From CAJCJE01 sp036494465 (lineage in GTDB: Bacteria > Actinomycetota > Actinomycetes > Mycobacteriales > Pseudonocardiaceae), in contig DASXOJ010000096.1 in the NCBI GenBank assembly GCA_036494465.1, positions 1 through 64,000 of the forward strand: a stretch of 64,000 nt of DNA, given 5' to 3'. Position 1 is the stretch's first letter, and the number at the start of each line of letters is the position of its first letter. The position numbers and the translations under genes are program-made. The notes under the pieces were generated by a model. The model worked only from the letters and a program-made list of their open reading frames with translations. It was not told the DNA's origin and did no database searches. Below, piece after piece: positions 41,259 to 50,178 of this stretch.

Positions 41259-41846
41259 TCAGTCAGTGGGCGGGTGCTGAGCGGAACGCTCCAGGATGAC
41301 CGAGACGGCCTTCAGCACACAGTCGCTGATCTCGTCCGGATCGGCGTGCGCGATGGGTTCCTTGACCAGGACGTAGCGCAGCAGGCCGATACCGAGGATC
41401 CAGGCGAGCACCAGATCGGCGCGCAGCTCGGCGTTGGGTTCGTCGGTGAGCGTGGCGAGCACGTCGACATACTGTCCGCCCATCTTCTCCCGCATCGCCG
41501 ACGCGGCGCCCTGGTGGGCCGCGGAGCGCAGGATCGCGTAGAAGGGGCTGGCCTCGGCGGTGGGCGCGCCCGGCGACAGCATCCGCTGCAACGTGCGGGC
41601 CAGCACGTACTCGGGCGGGGTTTCGTCGATCAGCTCGCGACCGGTGCTGGTCATGATCGCGTGGAACAGGCCGTCCTTGGAGCCGTAGTAGCGGAACAGC
41701 AGGGCCTGATTGACGCCTGCCCGCGCGGCGATGTCGCGGACCGTGGTCTGATCGAATCCGCGCTCGGCGAACAGGTCACGCGCAGCGGTCAGCAGTGCGG
41801 CCCTGGTCGCATCGGCGTCGCGCCGACGTGGGACGTCCTCTGCCAT
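41259..41846 (-). CDS. TetR family transcriptional regulator (P450 operon)
   Basis: 195 residues. The N-terminal helix-turn-helix is TVRDIAARAGVNQALLFRYY followed by GSKDGLF; the C-terminal ligand domain resembles the TetR_C group. It is transcribed in the same direction as, and just upstream of, the P450 and ferredoxin genes, with a perfect palindrome between. It therefore probably represses them; the inducer would likely be the P450 substrate. Confidence 0.9.
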   Translation of the reverse strand: MAEDVPRRRDADATRAALLTAARDLFAERGFDQTTVRDIAARAGVNQALLFRYYGSKDGLFHAIMTSTGRELIDETPPEYVLARTLQRMLSPGAPTAEASPFYAILRSAAHQGAASAMREKMGGQYVDVLATLTDEPNAELRADLVLAWILGIGLLRYVLVKEPIAHADPDEISDCVLKAVSVILERSAQHPPTD

Positions 41847-41886
41847 GGGGCGGAGCTTACCTACCGGCAGGGCCGAAAGCAGGCGA

Positions 41887-43185
41887 TCAGGAGGTGCCCC
41901 GGATCTGTCCGTCGCCCCAGACCTGCCACTTTGTCGAGGTCAGCTCGGTCAACCCCATCGGACCCCTGGCGTGGAGTTTCTGCGTGGAGATGCCGATCTC
42001 GGCGCCCATGCCGAACTCGGCGCCATCGGTGTAGGCGGTGGACGCGTTGACCATGACCGCGGCCGAATCGACGCGGGCGGCGAACTCGCGGGCGGCCGAC
42101 ACGCTCTCGGTGACGATCGCTTCGGTGTGACCGGACGAGTGCTCGGCGATGTGCTCGATGGCCTCGTTCAACGAGTAGACGACCTTGGCGGCGATGTCGA
42201 GCGAGAGGTATTCGGTGTCCCAGTCGGCGTCGGTCGCGGGGACGATCGCCTCGCCGCCGACGGTCTGCACGGTGTCGTCGCCGTGCACGGTGACGTTGGC
42301 TTCGGCCAACGCCGTCAGCACGCGGGGCAGGAAGATCTCCGCGAGCGAGGCGTGCACCAGGAGGGTTTCCGCCGCATTGCACACACTGGGACGGCGCGCC
42401 TTGGAGTTGATCACGATCCGCTCGGCCCTGGCCAGGTCGGCGGTGGCGTCGACGTAGACGTGGCAGTTGCCGGTGCCGGTCTCCACGGTCGGCACGGTGG
42501 CATGTTCGACGACGGCGGCGATCAGACCGGCGCCGCCGCGCGGAATGACCAGGTCGACCAGGCCGCGCGCGGTGATCAGGTGGTGCACGGAGGCGCGGTC
42601 GTGGCAGGGCAGCAGCTGCACGGCGTCGCGCGGGAGGCCGGTGGCGTCGAGGGCGTCGCGGAGGATCGCGACCAGGGCGGTGTTGGACTGCTCGGCGGAG
42701 GACGAGCCGCGCAGCAGCACCGCGTTGCCGGACTTGAGCGCGAGACCGGCCGCGTCGACCGTCACGTTGGGCCTGCCCTCGTAGACCATGCCGAGCACGC
42801 CCATGGGCACCCGGATCTGCCGGATCTCCAGCCCGTTGGGCTGGACGCCGCCACGCACGACCTCACCGATCGGGTCGGGCAGGCCTGCGACGGTGCGCAG
42901 GCCCTCGGCGATGCCCTCGATCCGCGACTGGGTGAGGGTGAGCCGGTCGATCAGCGCCTCGGACATGCCGGACGCGCGGCCCGTTTCGATGTCGCGGGCG
43001 TTGGCCGCGAAGATCTCCTCGGTCCTGGCGAGCAGGGCGTCGGCCATGGCGTGCAGCGTGGCGTCCTTGCGGGACCGGGTGGTCAGGGCGAGTTCGCCCG
43101 CGGCTTTGCGCGCCCGGCGCGCGGCAGCATGGACCTGGTCACGAAGCTCGGTCATCTGCGCGGGACTGTCGGCCACGGCGGTCAT
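41887..43185 (-). CDS. proA: Gamma-glutamyl phosphate reductase
   Basis: 432 residues; second enzyme of proline synthesis, reducing glutamyl-5-phosphate with NADPH. It has the aldehyde-dehydrogenase fold with catalytic Cys in KARRPSVCNAAETLLVH and family blocks VPMGVLGMVYEGRPNVT and LHARGPMGLTELTS. proB lies about 7.5 kb away, beyond the recQ-to-membrane-protein accessory block. It is divergent from recQ with only 51 bases between starts. Confidence 0.96.
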   Translation of the reverse strand: MTAVADSPAQMTELRDQVHAAARRARKAAGELALTTRSRKDATLHAMADALLARTEEIFAANARDIETGRASGMSEALIDRLTLTQSRIEGIAEGLRTVAGLPDPIGEVVRGGVQPNGLEIRQIRVPMGVLGMVYEGRPNVTVDAAGLALKSGNAVLLRGSSSAEQSNTALVAILRDALDATGLPRDAVQLLPCHDRASVHHLITARGLVDLVIPRGGAGLIAAVVEHATVPTVETGTGNCHVYVDATADLARAERIVINSKARRPSVCNAAETLLVHASLAEIFLPRVLTALAEANVTVHGDDTVQTVGGEAIVPATDADWDTEYLSLDIAAKVVYSLNEAIEHIAEHSSGHTEAIVTESVSAAREFAARVDSAAVMVNASTAYTDGAEFGMGAEIGISTQKLHARGPMGLTELTSTKWQVWGDGQIRGTS

Positions 43186-43236
43186 ACGGACCAGCCTACG
43201 GCGTGCTGTCAGGGTCGTGCGCTAGATATATGGGGC

Positions 43237-45342
43237 ATGGATGAGACCCAGCTCCGGTCCAGAGCCGAGGAGCTGCTGCGGCAGCTCGCGGGCGACGAGG
43301 CGACGCTGCGCCCGGACCAGTGGGTGGCGATCCGCGCCTTGGTGGTCGAGCGTCGGCGGGCACTGGTGGTGCAGCGCACCGGGTGGGGCAAGTCGGCGGT
43401 GTACTTCCTGGCCACGGCGTTGCTGCGGGAGTCGGGCGCGGGACCGACGCTGATCGTGTCGCCACTGCTGGCGTTGATGCGCAACCAGGTACAGGCTGCG
43501 GCCAAGGCGGGCGTGCACGCGGCCACCATCAACTCGGCGAACACCGAGGACTGGCACGGTGTCCAGGAGGAGGTCGTGGCCGGGCGGGTGGACGTGCTGT
43601 TGATCAGCCCGGAACGGTTGAACAATCCGGATTTCCGGGACAACGTTCTGCCCGAACTGACCGAGTCGACCGGTTTGCTCGTGGTGGACGAGGCGCACTG
43701 CGTGTCCGACTGGGGGCACGACTTCCGGCCGGACTACCGGCGGTTGCGCACGTTGCTGGCGGGCCTGCCGGAGCGGGTTCCGGTGCTGGCGACGACCGCG
43801 ACCGCGAACGACCGCGTGGTCACCGATGTGGCCGAGCAGATGGAGGTCGGCGGCGAGGGCGAGACGCTGGTGCTGCGGGGCGCGCTGGACCGGGAGAGCC
43901 TGCACCTGGCGGTGGTGCCGGGGTTGACCGCGCAGGCGCGGTTGGGCTGGCTGGCCGAGCACCTCGACGAACTGCCGGGCTCGGGGATCATCTACACGTT
44001 GACGGTGGCGACCGCCGAGGAGGTCGCGGCGTTCCTGCGGGAGCGCGGACACGCGGTCGCCTCCTACACGGGCAAGACCGATCCGGCCGAACGGGCGCAG
44101 GCCGAGGACGACCTGCTGGCGAACCGGGTGAAGGCACTGGTCGCGACGTCCGCGTTGGGCATGGGGTTCGACAAGCCGGACCTCGGGTTCGTGCTGCACC
44201 TGGGCGCGCCCGCGTCGCCGATCGCCTACTACCAGCAGATCGGCCGTGCCGGACGTGGCGTGCGGCGGGCCGACGTGTTGTTGTTGCCCGGCCGGGAAGA
44301 TCGCGACATCTGGGCGTACTTCGGGTCGCTGGCCTTCCCGCCCGAACGCGTGGTGCGGGCGGTGCTGGGGGCGCTGGAGTCGGCGGGGCGGACGTTGTCG
44401 ACGGCGGCGCTGGAGCCGATGGTCGACCTGTCCAGGAGTCGCCTGGAAATGGTGCTCAAGGTGCTGGACGTGGACGGCGCCGTACGACGGGTGCGGGGTG
44501 GCTGGGAGGCCACCGGGCAGCCGTGGACCTACGACGCGGACCGGTATCAGCGGATCGAGAAGGCGCGCGGCACCGAATCGCAGGCGATGCTGGACTACCA
44601 GGCGACCTCCGGTTGCCGGATGGAGTTCTTGTTGCGGCAGCTGGACGATCCGGATGCCGCGCCGTGCGGGCGGTGTGACAACTGCACCGGGAAACGGTGG
44701 AGCACCGAGGTTTCCGAGGCGAGCGCGGACGCGGCGCGGGAACGGTTGCAGCGGCCGGGCGTGGACATCGCGCCGCGCAAGCAGTGGCCGACCGGGATGA
44801 GCGCGCTGGATGTGCCGCTGTCCGGGAAGATCCCGGCGGGCCAGAGCGCGTCGACGGGACGGGCGGTGGCACGGTTGACCGACATCGGCTGGGGCACCCG
44901 GATGCGGGAGCTGCTCGCCGATGGCGCGCCGGACGGGCCGGTGCCGGACGACGTGTTCCAGGCGTGTGTCGCGGTGTTGGCCAGCTGGGGCTGGGAGCGG
45001 CGGCCGGTGGGCGTGGTCACGGTGTCGTCGCGGCGCAGGCCGGAACTGATCGAGAGCCTCGGTGCGCGGCTGGCGTCGGTGGGGCGGTTGACGCCGCTGG
45101 GTTCGGTGCGGGTCGGTGGCGCTGGCGGGCATCGCGCGAACAGCGCACGCCGGTTGGCGGAGTTGTGGTCGGCGATGTCCGTGCCGGACGAACTCGCCGC
45201 AAGTCTGTCTACTGTGGATGGTCCGGTGCTACTGGTCGACGATCTGGTCGATTCGGGGTGGACGATGACGCTCGCGGCGAAGCTGCTGCGCGACGCTGGC
45301 GCCGTCGACGTGCTCCCGTTCGCGTTGGCCAGCGCGGGATAG
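43237..45342 (+). CDS. RecQ-family DNA helicase fused to a phosphoribosyltransferase-like domain
   Basis: 701 residues. The helicase part has Walker A RTGWGKS (about 47-53), the DEAH box VVDEAHCVSDWGHDFRPDYR (about 149-168), motif VI QIGRAGRG and a RecQ zinc site (Cys at GCRMEF plus CGRCDNC, about 459-484). The HRDC domain is absent. Instead, the last about 160 residues end in a type I phosphoribosyltransferase motif, VLLVDDLVDSGWT (about 663-675), resembling ComF. The ATG at 43237 is where family similarity starts; the much longer open frame upstream is antisense to proA. A -10-like TAGATA is 15 bases upstream. Confidence 0.9.
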   Translation: MDETQLRSRAEELLRQLAGDEATLRPDQWVAIRALVVERRRALVVQRTGWGKSAVYFLATALLRESGAGPTLIVSPLLALMRNQVQAAAKAGVHAATINSANTEDWHGVQEEVVAGRVDVLLISPERLNNPDFRDNVLPELTESTGLLVVDEAHCVSDWGHDFRPDYRRLRTLLAGLPERVPVLATTATANDRVVTDVAEQMEVGGEGETLVLRGALDRESLHLAVVPGLTAQARLGWLAEHLDELPGSGIIYTLTVATAEEVAAFLRERGHAVASYTGKTDPAERAQAEDDLLANRVKALVATSALGMGFDKPDLGFVLHLGAPASPIAYYQQIGRAGRGVRRADVLLLPGREDRDIWAYFGSLAFPPERVVRAVLGALESAGRTLSTAALEPMVDLSRSRLEMVLKVLDVDGAVRRVRGGWEATGQPWTYDADRYQRIEKARGTESQAMLDYQATSGCRMEFLLRQLDDPDAAPCGRCDNCTGKRWSTEVSEASADAARERLQRPGVDIAPRKQWPTGMSALDVPLSGKIPAGQSASTGRAVARLTDIGWGTRMRELLADGAPDGPVPDDVFQACVAVLASWGWERRPVGVVTVSSRRRPELIESLGARLASVGRLTPLGSVRVGGAGGHRANSARRLAELWSAMSVPDELAASLSTVDGPVLLVDDLVDSGWTMTLAAKLLRDAGAVDVLPFALASAG

Positions 45343-45376
45343 TCAACCCGGGGTCAACTGCCGGGTTGATCCTTTT
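45343..45376 (+). terminator. Rho-independent terminator after recQ
   Basis: TCAACCCGG (45343-45351) pairs perfectly with CCGGGTTGA (45361-45369) and is followed by TCCTTTT. It begins at the base after the recQ stop codon. Confidence 0.85.
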
Positions 45377-45404
45377 CGCCGCTGCCGCCGCGAGGGTGGT
45401 CGGT

Positions 45405-46700
45405 ATGCGAGGAAAAACTGTTGTGGTCGTGGTCGCCTCCGCGATCCTGATGGGCACGGGGATCGGGGTCGCGTCGGCGGCGCCCACGCTGGCGTGGGGC
45501 ACCTGCCCCGCGGAAACACCGGGGACGACGGTGCCGCCGCCGGTGCGCGATCCGAGCCAGGTGTGCGCGCGGATCCAGGTGCCGCTGGACTACCGGAACC
45601 CGCACGGCACCACGATCGGCATCGAGATCTCCAAGATCGCGACCACGCCGCCCGGCGAGAAGCTCCGCGACCTGGTGATCGAGCCGGACGGCGACATCTC
45701 GGCGAATGTGGCGTTCGCCAAGCGGATCGCGGCCGACTGCGCCCGCAACGGTGGCCCGGACCTGCCGTTCATGACCACCCAGAACACCGCGCGCGACCTC
45801 GACCGGCTCCGGCTGGCGCTGGGGGACACACAGCTGTCGTATGTCGGGACGTCGTACGGGACGTATCTGGGCTTGGCGTATTCGACGTTGTTCCCTGACA
45901 ACATCGGGCACCTGATCCTGAACAGCACGGCCGCGCCGCAGAGCGTGCAGGCGTCGATGCGGTTGAAGGGGCTCGGCACGGAGCAGGCGTTCGACGGGTT
46001 CGCGCAGTGGGCGGCGGGCCAGGATGCCACCTACTACCTGGGCACGACCGCTGCCGCCGTGCGGGGGCTGACCTTGCGTACCGCGTCCGCTTTGGACAGT
46101 GATCCGTACACGTTGCCGGATGGCTTGGTGCTCAACGGCAACGCGCTGCGGATCGCCGTGCAGAGCTTCCTGGAACAGCCGGCCTGGTTCCCGATCGTCG
46201 CGGGCATCATCGGGATCGGCGCGAGCAGGCAGGCACCGCAGGGCGCGGGCAGCACGCTGCCGATCGTCACCACGGTTCCGGACAACTTCCCGTCCGACCA
46301 GGACGCGGTGCTCTGCGGCGACAGCAGCGCGCCGAGTTCGCTTGCCTGGTACCGGCAACAGGTCGCGATCGACCGGCAGCTGTACCCGTTGACGGCCGGC
46401 GCGCCGGGCAACATCCTGCCGTGCGCGTTCTGGCCGTACCAGCCGATCGAGAAACCGTTCGTGGTCAACGACCACGGCGCGCGCGACATCCTGATGTTGC
46501 AGAACCAGGCCGACCCGTCGACCGCGTACGCAGGCGCGTTGGAAAGCAGGCTGGCGTTGGGGCACCGGGCGCAATTGGTGACCGTGCAGGCGATCGGGCA
46601 CGGGGTGCCGTTGACGAACCCGTGCGTTGGCGCCGATGTGGACAACTTCCTGCTGCCCGACAGGCTCGCGACGCACGATGTGACCTGCGGCTCAGCCTAA
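45405..46700 (+). CDS. Secreted S33-type alpha/beta hydrolase (tripeptidyl aminopeptidase-like) with an internal deletion
   Basis: 431 residues with a signal peptide (cleavage near VASAAPTL). N-terminal CARIQVPLDYRNPHGTTI, the nucleophile elbow VGTSYGTYLG, DNIGHLIL, an AVLCGDSSAP block, Asp in QNQADPST and His in IGHGVPL are those of tripeptidyl-aminopeptidase-like enzymes. However, the segment normally between the N-terminal strands and DISANVAFAKRIAADC is missing: it should hold the GGPGGSG oxyanion loop and FDPRG, about 60-80 residues. KLRDLVIEP runs straight into DGDISANV. Catalysis is therefore doubtful. Confidence 0.75.
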   Translation: MRGKTVVVVVASAILMGTGIGVASAAPTLAWGTCPAETPGTTVPPPVRDPSQVCARIQVPLDYRNPHGTTIGIEISKIATTPPGEKLRDLVIEPDGDISANVAFAKRIAADCARNGGPDLPFMTTQNTARDLDRLRLALGDTQLSYVGTSYGTYLGLAYSTLFPDNIGHLILNSTAAPQSVQASMRLKGLGTEQAFDGFAQWAAGQDATYYLGTTAAAVRGLTLRTASALDSDPYTLPDGLVLNGNALRIAVQSFLEQPAWFPIVAGIIGIGASRQAPQGAGSTLPIVTTVPDNFPSDQDAVLCGDSSAPSSLAWYRQQVAIDRQLYPLTAGAPGNILPCAFWPYQPIEKPFVVNDHGARDILMLQNQADPSTAYAGALESRLALGHRAQLVTVQAIGHGVPLTNPCVGADVDNFLLPDRLATHDVTCGSA

Positions 46701-46742
46701 TCCGTTCGGCCGGTCGGGTGACGGTCTGCTTGACTGCGGGGC

Positions 46743-47924
46743 GTGACTTCTCTGATCAGTGTCCCGGTCCAGCCCGGTCTGGTGCGCGGCGCCATCGAAT
46801 TCGACCGCACCGAACGCGGTCTGCTGCCGCAGCGCCTGCCGGGCTGGGCACGCGGCCAGTTCCAGGACGAGTACCTGGCCCGGGTGGTCGGCCAGCCCTC
46901 CGGCGTGCGGTTGGCGTTTCGCACCGAGGCGACCGAGATCGAACTGGACACGCTGCCGACCAAGATCGCGTACGCGAACGGGCCGACCATGCCCGACGGC
47001 GTCTACGAGCTGACCGTGGACGGCGAGGTGCTGGCGTCGACCACGGTGCCGGGTGGCACGGTCAGCGTGATCGACATGATGACCCAGACCAGCACCATTC
47101 AGCCGGGCGAACCAGGCACCGCGCGGTTCGCCGGTCTGCCAGGTGGGCTGAAAGATGTGCGGATCTGGTTGCCGCAGGTAGAAACGACCGAGCTGATCGC
47201 GTTGCGCGCCAACGCGCCGATCGAAGAATCGCCGCTGGACGGGCGCCGGGTGTGGCTGCACCACGGGAGTTCGATCAGCCACGGCTCGACCGCCGCTTCG
47301 CCGACCACCACCTGGCCCGCCACCGCGGCCGGTCTGGCCGACGTCGAGCTGATCAACCTCGGGTTCAGCGGGAACGCGCAGCTCGACCCGTTCACCGCGC
47401 GGACCATGCGTGACACGCCAGCCGATCTGATCAGCGTCAAGATCGGGATCAACGTGGTCAACGCGGACCTGATCCGGTTGCGTGGGTTCACGCCTGCCGT
47501 GCACGGCTTCCTGGACACCGTCCGGGAAGGACATCCGGACGCGCCGCTGCTGGTGATCTCGCCGGTCCTGTGCCCGATCCACGAGGACACGCCCGGCCCC
47601 GGCGCGCCCGACTTCAGCAGCGGCGCGTTGAAGTTCGTCGCCACCGGGAGTCCGGACGACGTGCGGGCCGGAAAGCTGACGCTGAACGTGATCCGTGCCG
47701 AACTCGCCAAGATCGTCGCGCAGCGCGCCGAGAACGACCCGAACCTGCACTACCTGGACGGGCGGGAACTGTTCGGTGCGGCCGACATCGAGGAACTGCC
47801 GTTGCCGGACAACCTGCATCCCGCGCCCGCCGGGCACGTACTGATCGGGCAGCGGTTCGCTCAGCTCGCCTTTGGTGGAGCTTTCTCCGCGTCCCAGACC
47901 AGCACGGCGGGCAGCCCGAGGTAG
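46743..47924 (+). CDS. GDSL/SGNH-type hydrolase with N-terminal jelly-roll domain
   Basis: 393 residues. The N-terminal about 165 residues look like a beta-rich carbohydrate-esterase-2-type domain. The C-terminal SGNH domain shows the nucleophile in HHGSSISHGS (about 175-184), the Gly block NLGFSGNA, the Asn-type block KIGINVVN and the Asp/His block DNLHPAPAGHV. It is probably an acyl or carbohydrate esterase; the substrate is unknown. No signal peptide is obvious, so it may act in the cytoplasm. The start is GTG. Its 3' end overlaps the convergent methyltransferase gene by 64 bases. Confidence 0.8.
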   Translation: MTSLISVPVQPGLVRGAIEFDRTERGLLPQRLPGWARGQFQDEYLARVVGQPSGVRLAFRTEATEIELDTLPTKIAYANGPTMPDGVYELTVDGEVLASTTVPGGTVSVIDMMTQTSTIQPGEPGTARFAGLPGGLKDVRIWLPQVETTELIALRANAPIEESPLDGRRVWLHHGSSISHGSTAASPTTTWPATAAGLADVELINLGFSGNAQLDPFTARTMRDTPADLISVKIGINVVNADLIRLRGFTPAVHGFLDTVREGHPDAPLLVISPVLCPIHEDTPGPGAPDFSSGALKFVATGSPDDVRAGKLTLNVIRAELAKIVAQRAENDPNLHYLDGRELFGAADIEELPLPDNLHPAPAGHVLIGQRFAQLAFGGAFSASQTSTAGSPR

Positions 47925-48718
47925 GCGGCGATGGTCGCGTCCGGGATGTGCCGGTAGGCGCGGCGTTTCGCGCCGATCTCGGCCATGCCGATGGCAGGTT
48001 CGACACAGGCGCGGACGGTGAGACCGGCCGCCGTGAACGCCGAGACGTAGTCGGCGTGACCGTGCCGGTGTTCGCGGATGAAACCGCGATTGCCGTCCGC
48101 GTCCTTGAACGGCGCGTTCCAGTCCAGGTGCGCCTGGAACGGGTGCACCTGCGAGGTGACCAGCCGACCGCCCGGCCGCAACACGCGGCCCAGTTCGGCG
48201 ATGCCCGCGCCGAGGTCCGGCAGGTGCGCGAGGGCGAGGCCGCACACGACGAGGTCGAACGACTCGTCCCCGAACGGGAGGGCGAGCAGGTCGGCGACGC
48301 GGAAATCGGCCGCTGGCACGGACTTCTCGGCGATCGCGAGCATTTCCGGGGTCAGGTCGACGCCGGTCACCCGGTGCCCGAGCTCGACGAGCCGCCGGGT
48401 GTGCCTGCCGGTGCCACAGGCCGCGTCCAGCGCGTCGCCGGGCTGGCGTCCGTCGAGCAGCGACCACACCGCGGGCTGCTCCATGGCGATGAGCTGGTTG
48501 CCGGGCTCGTCGTAGTTCACCGACCAGAGCCGGTAACCCGTCACCGAGTCGCTTTCCGTCACCGGCTCGCCCGCCGCATATTCGTCGTCGCTGAGGATGC
48601 GGCGGATCTCGGCGATGCGCTGCTCGGTGTTGCCAGCCGGGCCGTGGTAGAGGTTGCGCAGCACGGCGAGGCCCTCGACCCCGATCAACACGTCCCGCAG
48701 GCTAACTTCGCGCGTCAT
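47861..48718 (-). CDS. Class I SAM-dependent methyltransferase
   Basis: 285 residues. The Rossmann-type core has motif I ALDAACGTGRHTRRL, the post-I acidic VTGVDLTPEML, FDLVVCGLALAHL and LGRVLRPGGRLVTSQVHPF. An N-terminal helical cap of about 95 residues precedes it. The substrate is unknown; small-molecule methylation is usual for this group. It is convergent with the SGNH gene, overlapping its 3' end, and not obviously in an operon with the membrane-protein cluster 76 bases upstream. Confidence 0.85.
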   Translation of the reverse strand: MTREVSLRDVLIGVEGLAVLRNLYHGPAGNTEQRIAEIRRILSDDEYAAGEPVTESDSVTGYRLWSVNYDEPGNQLIAMEQPAVWSLLDGRQPGDALDAACGTGRHTRRLVELGHRVTGVDLTPEMLAIAEKSVPAADFRVADLLALPFGDESFDLVVCGLALAHLPDLGAGIAELGRVLRPGGRLVTSQVHPFQAHLDWNAPFKDADGNRGFIREHRHGHADYVSAFTAAGLTVRACVEPAIGMAEIGAKRRAYRHIPDATIAAYLGLPAVLVWDAEKAPPKAS

Positions 48719-48793
48719 GCGCCCGAGGTTAGGGCGTGCGTTGTCCGCGTTCCACCGAAATACCGCCGCGCGCCTGCCCGAACACCTGGTCGT

Positions 48794-49795
48794 CTACGGC
48801 ACCGCACGGGCCACCGAGGGCGGCGCGGTCCTGAAGAACTCGTTGGCAGCCGGTCGATAGAGCAGCACGATCACGACGACCTCGAATATCACCGCCACCA
48901 GCGACAGCGACCAGGTCACGACGACCGACGGCGTTCGGGTGAAGTTCAGCAACAGCGAGATGGGCAACATCACGACGCCGCCCGCGATGATGATCGTTTC
49001 CAGGATCCGGGCCCAGTTGGCGCCCCGAGCAAGGAACACGATCATCGCCACCTGCACGGCCAGACCGAACGCCTCGTCAACCACCGACCCGATCGTTCCG
49101 GTCGGGGAGTGCCCGGCGACAGCGACACCCGCCAACATCACGTTGCCTGGCTGGGAGGGCAGCTGCCACGTGTGCACGATGGTGGCGACGATGCCGAGGC
49201 CGACGCCCGCGACACACAGCCACACCGCTCGGGTGACCACAACCGGCCTGAATGGCCGAGTGGGTCGCGGTGCATCCGGCGAACGACCGGCGAAGTAGGC
49301 GTTGGTGGCGGGCAGATACCTGACGAGTGTCGCCACCGCGATCGCGAGCAGCGCGCCGATGTCCAGCCAACCGGGCAGGACTGCCCCGGAACCCGACCCG
49401 CGCAGAGATGACAGTGCCTGCCAGAGCACCGCGATACCGCCGATGACGCCGAGCACGGTCTGGGTGATCCGCGCCCAGTTGGCGCCGTTGGCCACGAACA
49501 CCACCAACACCACCCACATCCCCGACAGGACGCCGTAGAACAGCACGGCGAGGGATGTCGACGCCAGCGAGCTGGTGACGTTGGTGTGCAAGGCCAACTG
49601 TTCGTTGGCGTCGAGGTGGGGGGTGAACGTCGTGGAATCCGAACCCAGCGCGAGCGGGCCGCGCAACAGCTGGGTGAGGATTCCAGCCGCGAGCCAGCAG
49701 CCGATCGCCACCGACCAGGCCAGGATCGCGTATTTGTGCACGCGGGGCGACGCACCGCGCGAGGATCTGCGCGGTGCCCAGGGCGGTGTGCTCAC
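48794..49795 (-). CDS. Polytopic membrane protein with duplicated NWAR motif
   Basis: 333 residues with about eight transmembrane helices. Two internal repeats each contain a helix followed by GANWARI (VVFVANGANWARITQTVLG and IVFLARGANWARILETIII), so the protein is a duplicated four-helix unit. The same motif occurs in the two upstream neighbours. The GTG start overlaps the upstream gene's stop by four bases (GTGA), showing translational coupling; GTG 49741 is an alternative start nearer the first helix. No enzyme signature; function unknown. Confidence 0.7.
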   Translation of the reverse strand: MSTPPWAPRRSSRGASPRVHKYAILAWSVAIGCWLAAGILTQLLRGPLALGSDSTTFTPHLDANEQLALHTNVTSSLASTSLAVLFYGVLSGMWVVLVVFVANGANWARITQTVLGVIGGIAVLWQALSSLRGSGSGAVLPGWLDIGALLAIAVATLVRYLPATNAYFAGRSPDAPRPTRPFRPVVVTRAVWLCVAGVGLGIVATIVHTWQLPSQPGNVMLAGVAVAGHSPTGTIGSVVDEAFGLAVQVAMIVFLARGANWARILETIIIAGGVVMLPISLLLNFTRTPSVVVTWSLSLVAVIFEVVVIVLLYRPAANEFFRTAPPSVARAVP

Positions 49796-50070
49796 CGGCG
49801 TTTGCCGAAGTACGGGTTGAGCGGTGCTCGGTAGATGGTGACGATGCCTGCGCCCTCGCCGGGGCCGGGGATGCCGCTGAACGCGCCGATGATCGAGAAC
49901 AGCAGGCTGATCAGGCCAAGGCGGGCGAACACGGTCTGCACGACGCGCGCCCAGTTCTGGCCGAGCCACATCAGCAGGATCAGCACGCCCCACAGCGCGG
50001 CGAGCACCACGTCGATGGCGATGATGACGCCGGAGCTGTGCAGCACGACGCCGAGGATGTTGCCGAGCAA
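49792..50070 (-). CDS. Small membrane protein of the NWAR group, 5' end unresolved
   Basis: 92 residues from the TTG at 50070, with three hydrophobic segments and the motif WLGQNWARVVQTVF. The coding-like frame continues upstream (ending RPAQLARSIAIWCSALFTWL) back to the in-frame TGA of the neighbouring gene at 50179, with no ATG, GTG or TTG. That upstream part aligns with the N-terminal RPAEVDRSLFWWWFAIGGQI of the neighbour, so the true protein probably begins earlier, with a rare start codon or after a lost start. The TTG form would lack the first half of helix 1. Confidence 0.55.
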   Translation of the reverse strand: MLGNILGVVLHSSGVIIAIDVVLAALWGVLILLMWLGQNWARVVQTVFARLGLISLLFSIIGAFSGIPGPGEGAGIVTIYRAPLNPYFGKRR

Positions 50071-50178
50071 CCAGGTGAACAGCGCACTGCACCAGATCGC
50101 GATGGAGCGGGCGAGCTGCGCCGGTCTGCCAACCCCGACCGCGACAATTCGCCCTGGCGATGCGCGAATCGTGATGTG

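Noticed and set aside
41845..43236. Upstream extension of the recQ frame by about 460 codons
   Set aside because: The extension is antisense to proA; helicase similarity starts at the ATG at 43237.
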